Source: Prochlorococcus sp. HOT208_60m_813I02
GTDB lineage: Bacteria; Cyanobacteriota; Cyanobacteriia; PCC-6307; Cyanobiaceae
Reading direction: 5' to 3'
Length of the DNA: 42,557 nucleotides
NCBI GenBank assembly: GCA_002025865.1
Contig: MWOR01000173.1
Location: 1-42,557 of the forward strand
Part shown: one piece after another, positions 27,995 to 35,950 of the stretch
Layout of the letters: each line of letters starts with the position of its first letter
How positions within the stretch are numbered: position 1 is the first letter of the stretch
Translations under genes and position numbers: made by a program
Notes under the pieces: generated by a model
Database searches by the model: none
The model's input: the letters and a program-made list of their open reading frames with translations, nothing else
Told to the model about the DNA's origin: nothing

Positions 27995-29668
27995 TTATAA
28001 ATCAGTCACAGCCCCTAAACTTGATGTGCTTACGATTCTCGAATATTTTGAAAGTATCCCTCTTTTGTATCTTGGTTTAGGTTTTACCCAATCTTTTTTT
28101 CTTTTTTCTAATTCTTCGTCAGATAAATCAACTTCAATTAGTTGTTTTACAGCATCTACTGTAATTAAATCGCCTTGTTTTATTAGAGCAATATTTCCTC
28201 CTACAGCAGCCTCTGGGGCTATGTGACCCACAACAAGACCATAGGTACCCCCGCTAAATCTGCCATCGGTAATTAAAGCCACCTTCTCTCCTAGCCCTTG
28301 ACCAACAATCGCAGATGTTGGAGCTAACATTTCTCTCATGCCTGGACCTCCTACAGGCCCTTCGTTTCTAATAACAACAACATCACCAGCTTTTATATCG
28401 TTATTTAATATCGATTTTAAACAATCCTCTTCACTTTCAAAAATCTTTGCGGGACCTGTTAATACAGGGTTTTTTACTCCGCTAATTTTGGCTACTGAAC
28501 CTTCGCTCGCTAAGTTACCTTTTAATATCGCTAGATGTCCTTTTTTATACAGAGGGTCATCTATGTCTCTTATGACATTTTGATTTGTTGGAGGCTTATC
28601 TGGAATATTCTGTAAGTATTCTGAGATGGTTTTGCCTTCAATATTTTTGCAATCGCCATGAATTAATCCTGCATTTAAAAGTATTTTCATTACTTGTGGA
28701 ATCCCACCTGCCTTATGAAGATCCACCGTCACATATTTACCACTCGGTTTAAGATCACAAATAACGGGTACTTTTTGTCTGATTCTCTCAAAGTCATTAA
28801 TGTTGATATCTATTCCTGCAGTATTCGCAATAGCTAAGATGTGCAATACCGCATTTGTTGATCCGCCAATTGCCATAATTACTGATATTGCATTTTCAAA
28901 TGCTTTCTTTGTCATTAGGTCTAGAGGTCTTATATCTTTTTCTATTGCAGAGACTAATATCTCAGCACTTTTATCTGCACTAAGTTCTTTTTCAAGATCT
29001 TCAGCAGCCATAGTTGAACTGTGGGGAAGACTTAACCCTAATACTTCAATAACCGCAGACATTGTATTAGCAGTAAACATTCCTCCACAGCTACCAGCAC
29101 CAGGAATACAATTTTTCTCAACTTGGATTAGCCTTTCTTCATTAATTTTGCCTGATGTTAATTGTCCAACAGCTTCAAATGCACTAACAACCGTAAGATC
29201 TTCTCCATGCAATTTCCCAGGCTTTATTGTCCCTCCATAAATGAAAATTGAGGGAATATTCATTCTTGCAATCGCAATCATGGCACCCGGCATATTTTTA
29301 TCACATCCACCTATAGCTAGTACTCCATCCATACTCTGAGCATTGCATGCTGTTTCAATTGAATCAGCAATAACTTCTCTAGAAACTAGGGAATATTTCA
29401 TGCCCTCTGTTCCCATGGAAATCCCATCACTTACTGTTATAGTCCCAAACATCTGAGGCATCCCACCTGATCTTTTTATTGACTCTTCAGCTTTTAGAGC
29501 TAACTTATTTAAACCCATATTGCATGGTGTTATGGTGCTGTATCCATTTGCAACTCCAATAATAGGTTTATTAAAGTCTTCATCATTAAATCCAACAGCT
29601 CTTAACATCGATCTGTTAGGGGATCTTTGCACACCTTGGGTTATTGCAGATGATCTGAGTTTATTCAT
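27995..29668 (-). CDS. ilvD: Dihydroxy-acid dehydratase
   Basis: Iron-sulfur dehydratase for the third step of isoleucine and valine synthesis, 557 residues. Cluster cysteines are C49 (STITPCNMG), C122 ([13 protein letters not shown]) and C194 ([15 protein letters not shown]), the three-Cys pattern of the [2Fe-2S]-type plant/cyanobacterial enzyme. The C-terminal domain has [15 protein letters not shown] and [16 protein letters not shown] with the catalytic Ser. The ATG start gives [12 protein letters not shown], the standard N-terminus. It lies 23 bases downstream of a small membrane-protein gene and may be co-transcribed with it. Confidence 0.97.
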   Translation of the reverse strand: MNKLRSSAITQGVQRSPNRSMLRAVGFNDEDFNKPIIGVANGYSTITPCNMGLNKLALKAEESIKRSGGMPQMFGTITVSDGISMGTEGMKYSLVSREVIADSIETACNAQSMDGVLAIGGCDKNMPGAMIAIARMNIPSIFIYGGTIKPGKLHGEDLTVVSAFEAVGQLTSGKINEERLIQVEKNCIPGAGSCGGMFTANTMSAVIEVLGLSLPHSSTMAAEDLEKELSADKSAEILVSAIEKDIRPLDLMTKKAFENAISVIMAIGGSTNAVLHILAIANTAGIDININDFERIRQKVPVICDLKPSGKYVTVDLHKAGGIPQVMKILLNAGLIHGDCKNIEGKTISEYLQNIPDKPPTNQNVIRDIDDPLYKKGHLAILKGNLASEGSVAKISGVKNPVLTGPAKIFESEEDCLKSILNNDIKAGDVVVIRNEGPVGGPGMREMLAPTSAIVGQGLGEKVALITDGRFSGGTYGLVVGHIAPEAAVGGNIALIKQGDLITVDAVKQLIEVDLSDEELEKRKKDWVKPKPRYKRGILSKYSRIVSTSSLGAVTDL

Positions 29669-29691
29669 ATTATTTGAGAACCTTTTTTATT

Positions 29692-29982
29692 CTATTGCCC
29701 CAACTCTTCAAGTTGCTTCCTCACATCAGCAATTGCAGAATTAAGTTGCTCAACTTTCTTCTCCAGATTCTCACCTTCAACTTCATTTATATTTTCATTT
29801 GAATCAATAGCTTCTGAGCCGTCTTGAATTCTGGAGGAATACATCATTGCTTTTTGTTTTTTTTCTTCCTTTCTTTTGTCTGCTTCGGATATTAACCACC
29901 AAGCTAGACCTGCTGCTCCAATAAAAGCACCGCTTATTAATGATAAAAGATTATTTGAAGACGAATCTCTGTATTCAGACAT
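29692..29982 (-). CDS. Small membrane-anchored coiled-coil protein
   Basis: 96 residues, not assigned to a family. One membrane segment (LISGAFIGAAGLAWWLI, about residues 15-31) is followed by a basic cluster (DKRKEEKKQK), then an acidic linker. A C-terminal heptad-like helix (LEKKVEQLNSAIADVRKQLEEL) is likely to form a coiled coil. By the positive-inside rule the C-terminal part would face the cytoplasm. It lies between the upp-like gene and ilvD on the same strand, with 23- and 29-base gaps. Function unknown. Confidence 0.78.
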   Translation of the reverse strand: MSEYRDSSSNNLLSLISGAFIGAAGLAWWLISEADKRKEEKKQKAMMYSSRIQDGSEAIDSNENINEVEGENLEKKVEQLNSAIADVRKQLEELGQ

Positions 29983-30011
29983 TGGTAAAATATTTACTCC
30001 TACATTCTATA

Positions 30012-30629
30012 TTAGTTCTTATCTTTAAATATAGTACTTAAACGCGATAGAGGATTCCCAATACCCGGTACTAATAATTGTGTTTTTTCGTCTTCCTCAT
30101 CTATGCAAGAAGTGTAAATTACCTGATTAGGGAGTAATTTCGCAATTTCATTTAATCCTTTATTTGAGCAAATTGCAGTTATTAAAAGAATCCTATTTGA
30201 ATCAACACCTAATTCCTTTAATTTAATTAATGTTTCTAATGTTGATGATTTTGATGTTATTTGTTCTGAATAAAATATAACTCCTTCATTTGATTCAATA
30301 GTTTTAGGAAGTTCTCCTAATGAGAGGGTTGAATTAGGAATTACTTCTTTAGATCCAAACCAAAGAGATAACCCTTCGGGCAACATTGCGAGCACTTTTA
30401 TTGGATAATCGTTATTGATAAAGAATCCATCTGCGTCTCCATTGTCAGTATTTACTATTTCTTTTTTATATGGCAGCCAATTACGTAATGCTTCATATGT
30501 AAGCCATTTCCCTAATTGCTCATATCCTGTTGAGTACAAAATATTTGGAGTATTTTTTTCTCGCAATATTGAAAGCCAATGTTTTATTAATGGATGAGGA
30601 GGAACAATAACCTTTAGTGACATTGCCAT
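30012..30629 (-). CDS. Uracil phosphoribosyltransferase-like protein, PRPP loop not conserved
   Basis: 205 residues. Overall layout matches uracil phosphoribosyltransferase: the N-terminal VIVPPHPLIKHWLSILR, YEQLGKWLTYEALRNWLP, and a C-terminal VIYTSCIDEE followed by LLVPGIG. However, the PRPP loop DPMLATGGS of true enzymes corresponds here to SEQITSKSS (residues 121-129). The uracil-site PGLGDAGDR corresponds to PGIGNPLSR (188-196). Both key motifs are therefore lost. It may be a non-catalytic or altered-specificity paralogue, so I give no gene symbol; genome annotations are likely to call it upp. ATG codons at 30629 and 30623 are both possible starts. Confidence 0.78.
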   Translation of the reverse strand: MAMSLKVIVPPHPLIKHWLSILREKNTPNILYSTGYEQLGKWLTYEALRNWLPYKKEIVNTDNGDADGFFINNDYPIKVLAMLPEGLSLWFGSKEVIPNSTLSLGELPKTIESNEGVIFYSEQITSKSSTLETLIKLKELGVDSNRILLITAICSNKGLNEIAKLLPNQVIYTSCIDEEDEKTQLLVPGIGNPLSRLSTIFKDKN

Positions 30630-30692
30630 ATATTTTCCTTTAAGATACTCTTACAAACTTTAAATACTTAAGTTCTAAAATACAGTCTTATT

Positions 30693-31205
30693 ATGATTAA
30701 ATCAATTGTTTTCCCCTCACTAAAAAATGCATTAATTACTTTGTTATTTGTTGGGATTTTATTTTTTAATTCTGTAAATTCTGCATGGGCTAAAAGACCT
30801 CCTGAGATTAGAAACCAGCAAGATCTTAATTTAGAGCCAGATATGCATGGTCAAGACTTAAGCGGTAACGAATACGTTAAGTTTGATTTGAATGGGTTTA
30901 ATTTCAGTGAAAGTAATTTAGAAGGGGCGGTGTTCAATAATAGTAAATTGCAAAATTCAAAGTTTACCGGAGCAAACTTAAGAGATGCACTAGCTTATGC
31001 AACAGACTTTACAGATGCTGATCTTTCGGATGTTAATTTTACTAATGCTTTATTAATGGAGAGTAATTTTGAAGGTGCGAAGATAGATGGTGCAGATTTT
31101 ACTGATGCTGTTCTTAGTCGTACACAACAAAAGCAATTATGTGCGATTGCTAATGGCACAAATAGTTCTACAGGAGAAAGTACTGAATATAGCTTAGGTT
31201 GTTAA
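30693..31205 (+). CDS. Secreted pentapeptide-repeat protein
   Basis: 170 residues. An N-terminal signal peptide (hydrophobic ITLLFVGILFFNSVNSAWA, cleavage likely after AWA near residue 33) directs it to the thylakoid lumen or periplasm. About 12-14 pentapeptide repeats of the A(D/N)LXX or FXXXX type follow (residues 50-145, such as NFSESNLEGAVFNN), forming a right-handed quadrilateral beta-helix. The tail has two cysteines (LCAIANG, SLGC) that could form a disulfide in the lumen. Lumenal pentapeptide proteins are common in cyanobacteria and chloroplasts, with unknown function. It is divergent from the upp-like gene; cobW begins 9 bases later. Confidence 0.88.
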   Translation: MIKSIVFPSLKNALITLLFVGILFFNSVNSAWAKRPPEIRNQQDLNLEPDMHGQDLSGNEYVKFDLNGFNFSESNLEGAVFNNSKLQNSKFTGANLRDALAYATDFTDADLSDVNFTNALLMESNFEGAKIDGADFTDAVLSRTQQKQLCAIANGTNSSTGESTEYSLGC

Positions 31206-31214
31206 TCATCAAAG

Positions 31215-32279
31215 ATGAAAAAAAAAATACCAGTTATAGTTGTTTCGGGATTTCTTGGTTCAGGTAAAACAACTTTCCTAAGATATCTAATAAAAGAGAG
31301 TAATAAAAAATTCGGTTTAATAATTAATGAATTTGGTGATGTTGGAATTGACGGTGATTTGATTAAAAGTTGTAATAAATGTGATGAATCTGAAGACGAA
31401 TGCGTAATTGAATTAAACAATGGATGTTTATGTTGTACTGTTCAAGATGATTTTGTTCCATCAATAAAAGCTCTTCTCGAATTTAATCCTTCTATCGAAT
31501 CAATAATTATCGAAACAAGTGGCTTGGCATTACCAATTCCCTTAATTCAAGCACTTAACTGGCCTGAGATTAGGTCTTCCATCTATCTTGATCTTGTTGT
31601 TGGTATTGTTAATGGAGAATCAATGCTTAATGGTTCACCAATTAATGATCTAAATAAAATAACAAAACAATATAATGAAACAGATAAAATTGATCACAAC
31701 GCGACTATAGATGAACTTTTTGAGGAGCAACTAGAAGTTTCTGATATTGTTTTAGTATCTAGATCAGATATCTTAAATGATGATCAGTTTGACGTTGTAA
31801 AAAATAAAATACAAGGAAGTCTAAATTCATCAACACCAGTCCTTAAATCCAAGAATGGCAAAATTGATTTAAATTATCTATTTGATTTTGATTTTAAAAA
31901 AGAGACTTATAAAGACTTTTTAATTGAAGAACATGACCATAATCATGTTGAGCTTGTATCAGATTCATTTAAATTAAATTATTTCCTTGAAAAAAATGAC
32001 TTTGAAAAGGAGATGTCAAATATCTTGGATGAATTAAACGTTCTTCGAATAAAAGGACGTATTTGGATACCAAACAAATCATTGCCTTTACAAATACAAA
32101 TTGTTGGAAAGAAAATTAATACTTGGTTTGAAGAAGCTCCAGACAATTGTTGGAGACCAAATGATAATGCTGGGCTTGAATTAGTAATAATTTCCTTTGA
32201 TGAAAAATCTATAAAAACCTTCAATAGAAAAATTAAAGAGAAATTTAAGATTTTAAGTGATCCAAAAATAGCAATTTGA
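31215..32279 (+). CDS. CobW/COG0523 family metal-chaperone GTPase
   Basis: 354 residues. The G3E-family GTPase domain has Walker A FLGSGKTT at about residues 13-20 and GDVGIDG. The metal-binding CXCC motif (NGCLCC, C71, C73, C74) marks the COG0523 metallochaperones. VLVSRSDIL stands in the base-recognition position. A His-rich stretch (EEHDHNHVE) precedes the C-terminal CobW domain, consistent with zinc or cobalt binding. An extra CNKCDESEDEC cluster near residue 53 adds more possible metal ligands. Members insert or allocate Zn, Co or Fe; the metal here is not determinable. It is 9 bases after the pentapeptide gene. Confidence 0.9.
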   Translation: MKKKIPVIVVSGFLGSGKTTFLRYLIKESNKKFGLIINEFGDVGIDGDLIKSCNKCDESEDECVIELNNGCLCCTVQDDFVPSIKALLEFNPSIESIIIETSGLALPIPLIQALNWPEIRSSIYLDLVVGIVNGESMLNGSPINDLNKITKQYNETDKIDHNATIDELFEEQLEVSDIVLVSRSDILNDDQFDVVKNKIQGSLNSSTPVLKSKNGKIDLNYLFDFDFKKETYKDFLIEEHDHNHVELVSDSFKLNYFLEKNDFEKEMSNILDELNVLRIKGRIWIPNKSLPLQIQIVGKKINTWFEEAPDNCWRPNDNAGLELVIISFDEKSIKTFNRKIKEKFKILSDPKIAI

Positions 32280-32290
32280 CTATATATTTA

Positions 32291-32320
32291 GCTGTCGGGA
32301 TACTTATAACAGTAGACAGC
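32291..32320 (+). promoter_or_regulatory. Bulged hairpin immediately upstream of the small zinc-motif ORF
   Basis: GCTGTC (32291-32296) pairs with GACAGC (32315-32320). Inside it TACT (32301-32304) pairs with AGTA (32311-32314) around the loop tataac, leaving a four-base GGGA bulge. The structure ends five bases before the ATG at 32326, so it could block ribosome access. There is no T-run, so it is not a standard terminator. TATAAC in the loop could alternatively be a -10 element. Confidence 0.45.
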
Positions 32321-32325
32321 CCAAT

Positions 32326-32490
32326 ATGGAAAATCCAAAAATTGCTTTAAAACAAATAATCTCTGACGACGTTACATCAATTGATAAAATAAAATGTTCA
32401 AAATGTGGAGGGGCAGGAAATTTCAAAACTCATGAAAATTCAAGAAGAACTTGCTTAGTTTGTTTTGGTAGAGGCTTCATAAACATTTAA
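32326..32490 (+). CDS. Small zinc-motif protein, DnaJ cysteine-rich-like (54 aa)
   Basis: 54 residues from an ATG at 32326. The protein starts MENPKIALKQIISDD and contains two knuckles, CSKCGGAGNF (C24, C27) and CLVCFGRGF (C43, C46). These match half of the DnaJ zinc-finger pattern CxxCxGxG and should bind one Zn as Cys4. There is no J domain, signal peptide or membrane segment. Similar small DnaJ-type zinc-finger proteins occur in cyanobacteria and plants (the BSD2 family assists RubisCO folding), but homology to BSD2 is not claimed. It lies 46 bases after cobW. A role in protein folding or zinc storage is inference. Confidence 0.75.
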   Translation: MENPKIALKQIISDDVTSIDKIKCSKCGGAGNFKTHENSRRTCLVCFGRGFINI

Positions 32491-32587
32491 TAACTTAGAA
32501 AACCTTAAGGTAAAAATATTTGTTTATTAATCAATAGTACTTTTTATAAAAATTTAAACTAATCTTCTAGTAGAAATTAATTTTTAA

Positions 32588-32842
32588 TTGGACCAATTTG
32601 CTGTAAAAGTTTTTGTAAGACTGAGACCCTCAGTTTTAGATCCAGCAGGAGAAGCTACCAAATCTGCTTCTATAAAACTTGGAGCCGAGGGAATAAAATC
32701 ATTACGTATAGGAAAAATGATTGAGGTAAAAATAGAAGGTAATGGTGAAAACGAAGTAAAAGAAAAAATTGATTTATTGTGTGACAGGTTATTCGCAAAT
32801 ACTGTTATTGAAGATTATGAGTATTCACTAGAAAAATTATAA
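32588..32842 (+). CDS. purS: Phosphoribosylformylglycinamidine synthase subunit PurS
   Basis: Small bridging subunit of the PurSQL complex, which makes formylglycinamidine ribonucleotide in purine synthesis. 84 residues. [19 protein letters not shown] is the family N-terminus, and ADN-type [12 protein letters not shown] ends the chain. It passes ammonia between PurQ and PurL as a dimer. The start is a TTG at 32588. purQ begins one base after its stop, so they are coupled; purL is not in this window. Confidence 0.95.
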   Translation: MDQFAVKVFVRLRPSVLDPAGEATKSASIKLGAEGIKSLRIGKMIEVKIEGNGENEVKEKIDLLCDRLFANTVIEDYEYSLEKL

Positions 32843-32843
32843 G

Positions 32844-33509
32844 ATGGATAATTTTACTGTAGGAGTTGTTGTCTTCCCTGGTTCTAATTGTGATCGTGAT
32901 GTTTCATGGGCATTGGAAGGTTGTTTAGACATAAGAACAAAATACTTATGGCATGAGTCTTCAGATTTAAGTGATGTAGATGCAATAGTTTTACCCGGAG
33001 GATTTAGCTATGGTGATTATTTAAGATGCGGAGCAATTGCGAGATTCTCTCCATTAATAAATGCCTTGGATGAGTTTGTTAAAAGTGGGAAAAGAGTTTT
33101 AGGAATTTGTAATGGGTTTCAAATTTTGACAGAATCAGGGTTTTTGCCTGGTGCTCTTGTTGCAAATAAAAATCTTAATTTTATCTGTGATGACGTTGAA
33201 CTTGAAATAGTTTCTTCAAAAGGAGGTTGGTTTAATAATGTAGATGAAAAACAAACAATTAAGTTGCCAATAGCGCATGGAGAAGGAAGATATCATTGTG
33301 ATTCTGAAACTTTAAAGAAACTTGTAGATAATGAATTGATCGCTTTGAGATATAAAAATAATCCCAATGGATCCTCCTTCGATATCGCAGGTATAACTAA
33401 TGAGAAGGGAAACGTTCTAGGTTTAATGCCTCATCCAGAGCGAGCATGCGACGAGACAATTGGTGGGACTGATGGTCTCTTTACATTAAAATCATTAATA
33501 TTGAAATAA
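32844..33509 (+). CDS. purQ: Phosphoribosylformylglycinamidine synthase subunit PurQ
   Basis: Class I glutamine amidotransferase subunit of PurSQL, releasing ammonia from glutamine. 221 residues. Catalytic triad is C89 ([10 protein letters not shown]), H197 and E199 ([11 protein letters not shown]). The N-terminal [13 protein letters not shown] and [16 protein letters not shown] are the usual PurQ blocks. It lies one base after purS, and the unit ends at a strong hairpin terminator. Confidence 0.97.
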   Translation: MDNFTVGVVVFPGSNCDRDVSWALEGCLDIRTKYLWHESSDLSDVDAIVLPGGFSYGDYLRCGAIARFSPLINALDEFVKSGKRVLGICNGFQILTESGFLPGALVANKNLNFICDDVELEIVSSKGGWFNNVDEKQTIKLPIAHGEGRYHCDSETLKKLVDNELIALRYKNNPNGSSFDIAGITNEKGNVLGLMPHPERACDETIGGTDGLFTLKSLILK

Positions 33510-33540
33510 AAAAGACCCCCAATTTTGGAGGTCTTTTTTT
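33507..33540. terminator. Bidirectional intrinsic terminator between purQ and class II aldolase
   Basis: AAAAAGACC and GGTCTTTTT bracket CCCAATTTTGGA; the stem has about 12 pairs with one C-A mismatch. A- and T-runs flank both sides, so it can stop transcription from purSQ (plus) and from fbaA (minus), whose genes converge here. Confidence 0.88.
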
Positions 33541-33558
33541 ATTTAATTTGAGAAGAAA

Positions 33559-34632
33559 TTAAACAGTAGCTTTTACTTTTGGATCCAAATCACCTTTTGC
33601 GTAAAGATCAGCAAAATAATTAGTGCTGTTTTGTTTGATCTTACTTGCTTGACCTTCGCACCAGAACTGCTTGTATCTATCAAGACAAACTTGCTTCATG
33701 TATTTTCTAGCAGGCTTGTTGAAATGTCTTGGGTCGAAGTTTGCCTTATCAGCAAATGCTGCCTCTCTAACCGCTGCAGTGAAAGCAAGTCTGTTATCAG
33801 TATCAATGTTGACTTTCCTAACTCCATTTCTTATTCCCTCTTGAATTTCTTCAACAGGAACACCATATGTTTGAGGAATTTCACCGCCATATTTGTTAAT
33901 GATATCCAACCATTCTTGAGGAACTGAACTAGATCCATGCATTACAAGGTGGGTATTTGGAAGTGCTTTATGAATTTCAGCAATTCTGCTTATTGCAAGA
34001 ACTTCTCCTGTAGGTTTTCTTGTAAATTTATAAGCACCATGACTTGTTCCTATAGCAATAGCTAAAGCATCGACTTTTGTTTTAGCTACAAAATCTGCAG
34101 CTTCTTCAGGATCAGTCAGAAGCATATCTGTAGAAAGTTCACCTTCAAATCCATGACCATCTTCCGCTTCACCTTTTCCTGTCTCTAATGAACCTAAGCA
34201 ACCCAACTCTCCTTCAACACTAACTCCAACTGAATGAGCAAAATCTACTACTTTTTTAGTAACTGCAACATTATATTCGTAACTAGCTGGTGTTTTTGCA
34301 TCTGCCTCTAGAGAACCGTCCATCATTACTGATGTGAAACCATTTATTGCTGCTGAATAACATGTTGATGGCTCATTACCGTGGTCTTGGTGCATTACCA
34401 CTGGAATATTAGGATATGTTTCTGTAGCAGCAAGAATTAGATGACGTAGGAAAATTTCTCCTGCATAATTTCTTGCCCCTCTTGAAGCTTGGAGGATTAC
34501 AGGACTATCAGTTTCATATGCAGCTTCCATGATTGCTTGAACTTGTTCAAGGTTATTAACATTGAAAGCTGGAATACCGTAACCATTCTCAGCAGCGTGA
34601 TCTAAAAGTAGTCTTAGTGGAACAAGGGCCAT
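33559..34632 (-). CDS. fbaA: Fructose-bisphosphate aldolase, class II
   Basis: Zinc-dependent aldolase (also named cbbA) for fructose 1,6- and sedoheptulose 1,7-bisphosphate in the Calvin cycle and gluconeogenesis. 357 residues. [20 protein letters not shown] begins the barrel. Zinc-site HQDHG with VMMDGS, the catalytic loop [19 protein letters not shown] and HGSSSVP, and NIDTDNR follow. It is the long photosynthetic class II form. Its neighbour on the same strand upstream is a class I aldolase. The 147-base gap before its ATG holds a weak 5-bp inverted repeat (ATGCT at 34649, AGCAT at 34660) and presumably its promoter. Confidence 0.97.
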   Translation of the reverse strand: MALVPLRLLLDHAAENGYGIPAFNVNNLEQVQAIMEAAYETDSPVILQASRGARNYAGEIFLRHLILAATETYPNIPVVMHQDHGNEPSTCYSAAINGFTSVMMDGSLEADAKTPASYEYNVAVTKKVVDFAHSVGVSVEGELGCLGSLETGKGEAEDGHGFEGELSTDMLLTDPEEAADFVAKTKVDALAIAIGTSHGAYKFTRKPTGEVLAISRIAEIHKALPNTHLVMHGSSSVPQEWLDIINKYGGEIPQTYGVPVEEIQEGIRNGVRKVNIDTDNRLAFTAAVREAAFADKANFDPRHFNKPARKYMKQVCLDRYKQFWCEGQASKIKQNSTNYFADLYAKGDLDPKVKATV

Positions 34633-34779
34633 AATTAAAATAAGTTAAATGCTACATAAAGCATATGTTTCCGAGAGTTTAGTATAAAGAGGTATCAAAT
34701 GTCACGTCATTAGATATACAAAATACTAAATTAAAGAAACTTTTTTTATGACCCAGAGTAAATTTTTAGGGTTTTTTAG

Positions 34780-35847
34780 TTAATAAGTGTAGCCTGCCAC
34801 AAACAATTGCTCATCAGATGAAGGTTGAGATCCTGCTATATAAGCACCTTTTGAAGCTTCAGAGTTTGCTTGAGCTCTTGCTATTAATGCTTTTTGACCT
34901 CCTTCAACGTCGCTTCCTTTCCAAGCCTTTAAGCATGAGTGCTGTAATGCTCTTCCATAGGAGAAAGAAACATTCCATAAAGCTTTCCTGTAAAGAGTGT
35001 TCATATTATTTAGATAAACAGAAGCAGCTTCTTCGCTTAATCCACCTGATAAGAAAACTATTCCAGGAACAGATGCAGGAACGCATCTTTCCATAGTTCT
35101 TATTGTCATTTCAGCAACCTTCATAGGATCAGCCTTTGTTGGGCAATCTGCTCCATTAACAGTCATAGAGGGTTTCAATAGAGTGCCTTCTAGAAAAACT
35201 CCATTTGCTTGACAGGCAATATAAACCTGCTTTATTACCTCTTCTTGAACTTCAGCAGTTTTTTCAATAGTATGGTCACCGTCCATTAAGATTTCAGGTT
35301 CAATAATTGGTACTAAACCAGATTCTTGAACTGATCTTGCATACCTTGCTAATCCCCAAGCATTCTCTTGAATTGATAGTTTTGAAGGACAACCATCATT
35401 TGTAATTTGCAGAACTGCTCTCCACTTGGCAAATCTGGCACCTTGTTCATAATATTTTGCGGCTCTTTCAACTAACCCATCTAGGCCAGAGCAAAAAGTT
35501 TCTACATCTCCTCCTCCTGGAAGTGGATTTAGGCCTTTATCGACCTTTATACCTGGAATAATACCTAAATCATTTAGTTTCTTAACCATTGACTCACCAT
35601 CTTGGTGATTCTGATAAAGAGTTTCTTCGAAGAGGATTGCTCCACTTATATATTTGCCAAGACCTTCTGTAGTAAAAAGCATTCCTCTATATGCCTTCCT
35701 ATTGTCTTCAGTATTCTCAACGCCAATTCCAGCGAGTCTTTTACCTACTGTTTTAGTTGATTCATCTACCGCTAATATTCCTTTTCCTTTAGAAGCTAGT
35801 AATTGAGCATTTTCTTTAAGCTCATTTTTGTAATAATTTAAAGCCAT
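34780..35847 (-). CDS. fda: Fructose-bisphosphate aldolase, class I
   Basis: Schiff-base aldolase, 355 residues. GKGILAVDESTKTVGKRLAGIG is the class I N-terminus. FAKWRAVLQI carries K141. The Schiff-base Lys is K225 in GTLLKPSM, and FLSGGLSEEAA binds phosphate. The C-terminus ends in Tyr (AGYTY), as in eukaryotic-type class I aldolases. Its role alongside the class II enzyme in marine cyanobacteria is usually put down to different metal or redox conditions (inference). It has its own 103-base upstream gap and no strong terminator before fbaA; a weak ACCC/GGGT pair lies in the gap. Confidence 0.95.
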   Translation of the reverse strand: MALNYYKNELKENAQLLASKGKGILAVDESTKTVGKRLAGIGVENTEDNRKAYRGMLFTTEGLGKYISGAILFEETLYQNHQDGESMVKKLNDLGIIPGIKVDKGLNPLPGGGDVETFCSGLDGLVERAAKYYEQGARFAKWRAVLQITNDGCPSKLSIQENAWGLARYARSVQESGLVPIIEPEILMDGDHTIEKTAEVQEEVIKQVYIACQANGVFLEGTLLKPSMTVNGADCPTKADPMKVAEMTIRTMERCVPASVPGIVFLSGGLSEEAASVYLNNMNTLYRKALWNVSFSYGRALQHSCLKAWKGSDVEGGQKALIARAQANSEASKGAYIAGSQPSSDEQLFVAGYTY

Positions 35848-35950
35848 TCTTTAATAATTCAGTTCAATTGATTTTTCCAGAATATGAAAAAAAAATAAAA
35901 TCAATCCAATACTTTATCGGGTGATAATTGCTACTTATAAATGTATAGCC

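Noticed and set aside
27966..29744. Plus-strand open frames opposite ilvD (27966-28226, 28338-28583, 28800-29240, 29520-29744)
   Set aside because: They mirror a full-length, motif-complete ilvD on the minus strand and have no family resemblance; they are shadows of its codon bias.
34740..34782. Terminator after the class I aldolase (minus strand)
   Set aside because: Only a four-base ACCC/GGGT stem with a long loop precedes the T/A run; too weak to call.
33631..35096. Plus-strand open frames inside the two aldolase genes
   Set aside because: Both minus-strand aldolases are complete with catalytic residues; the opposite frames are composition artefacts.
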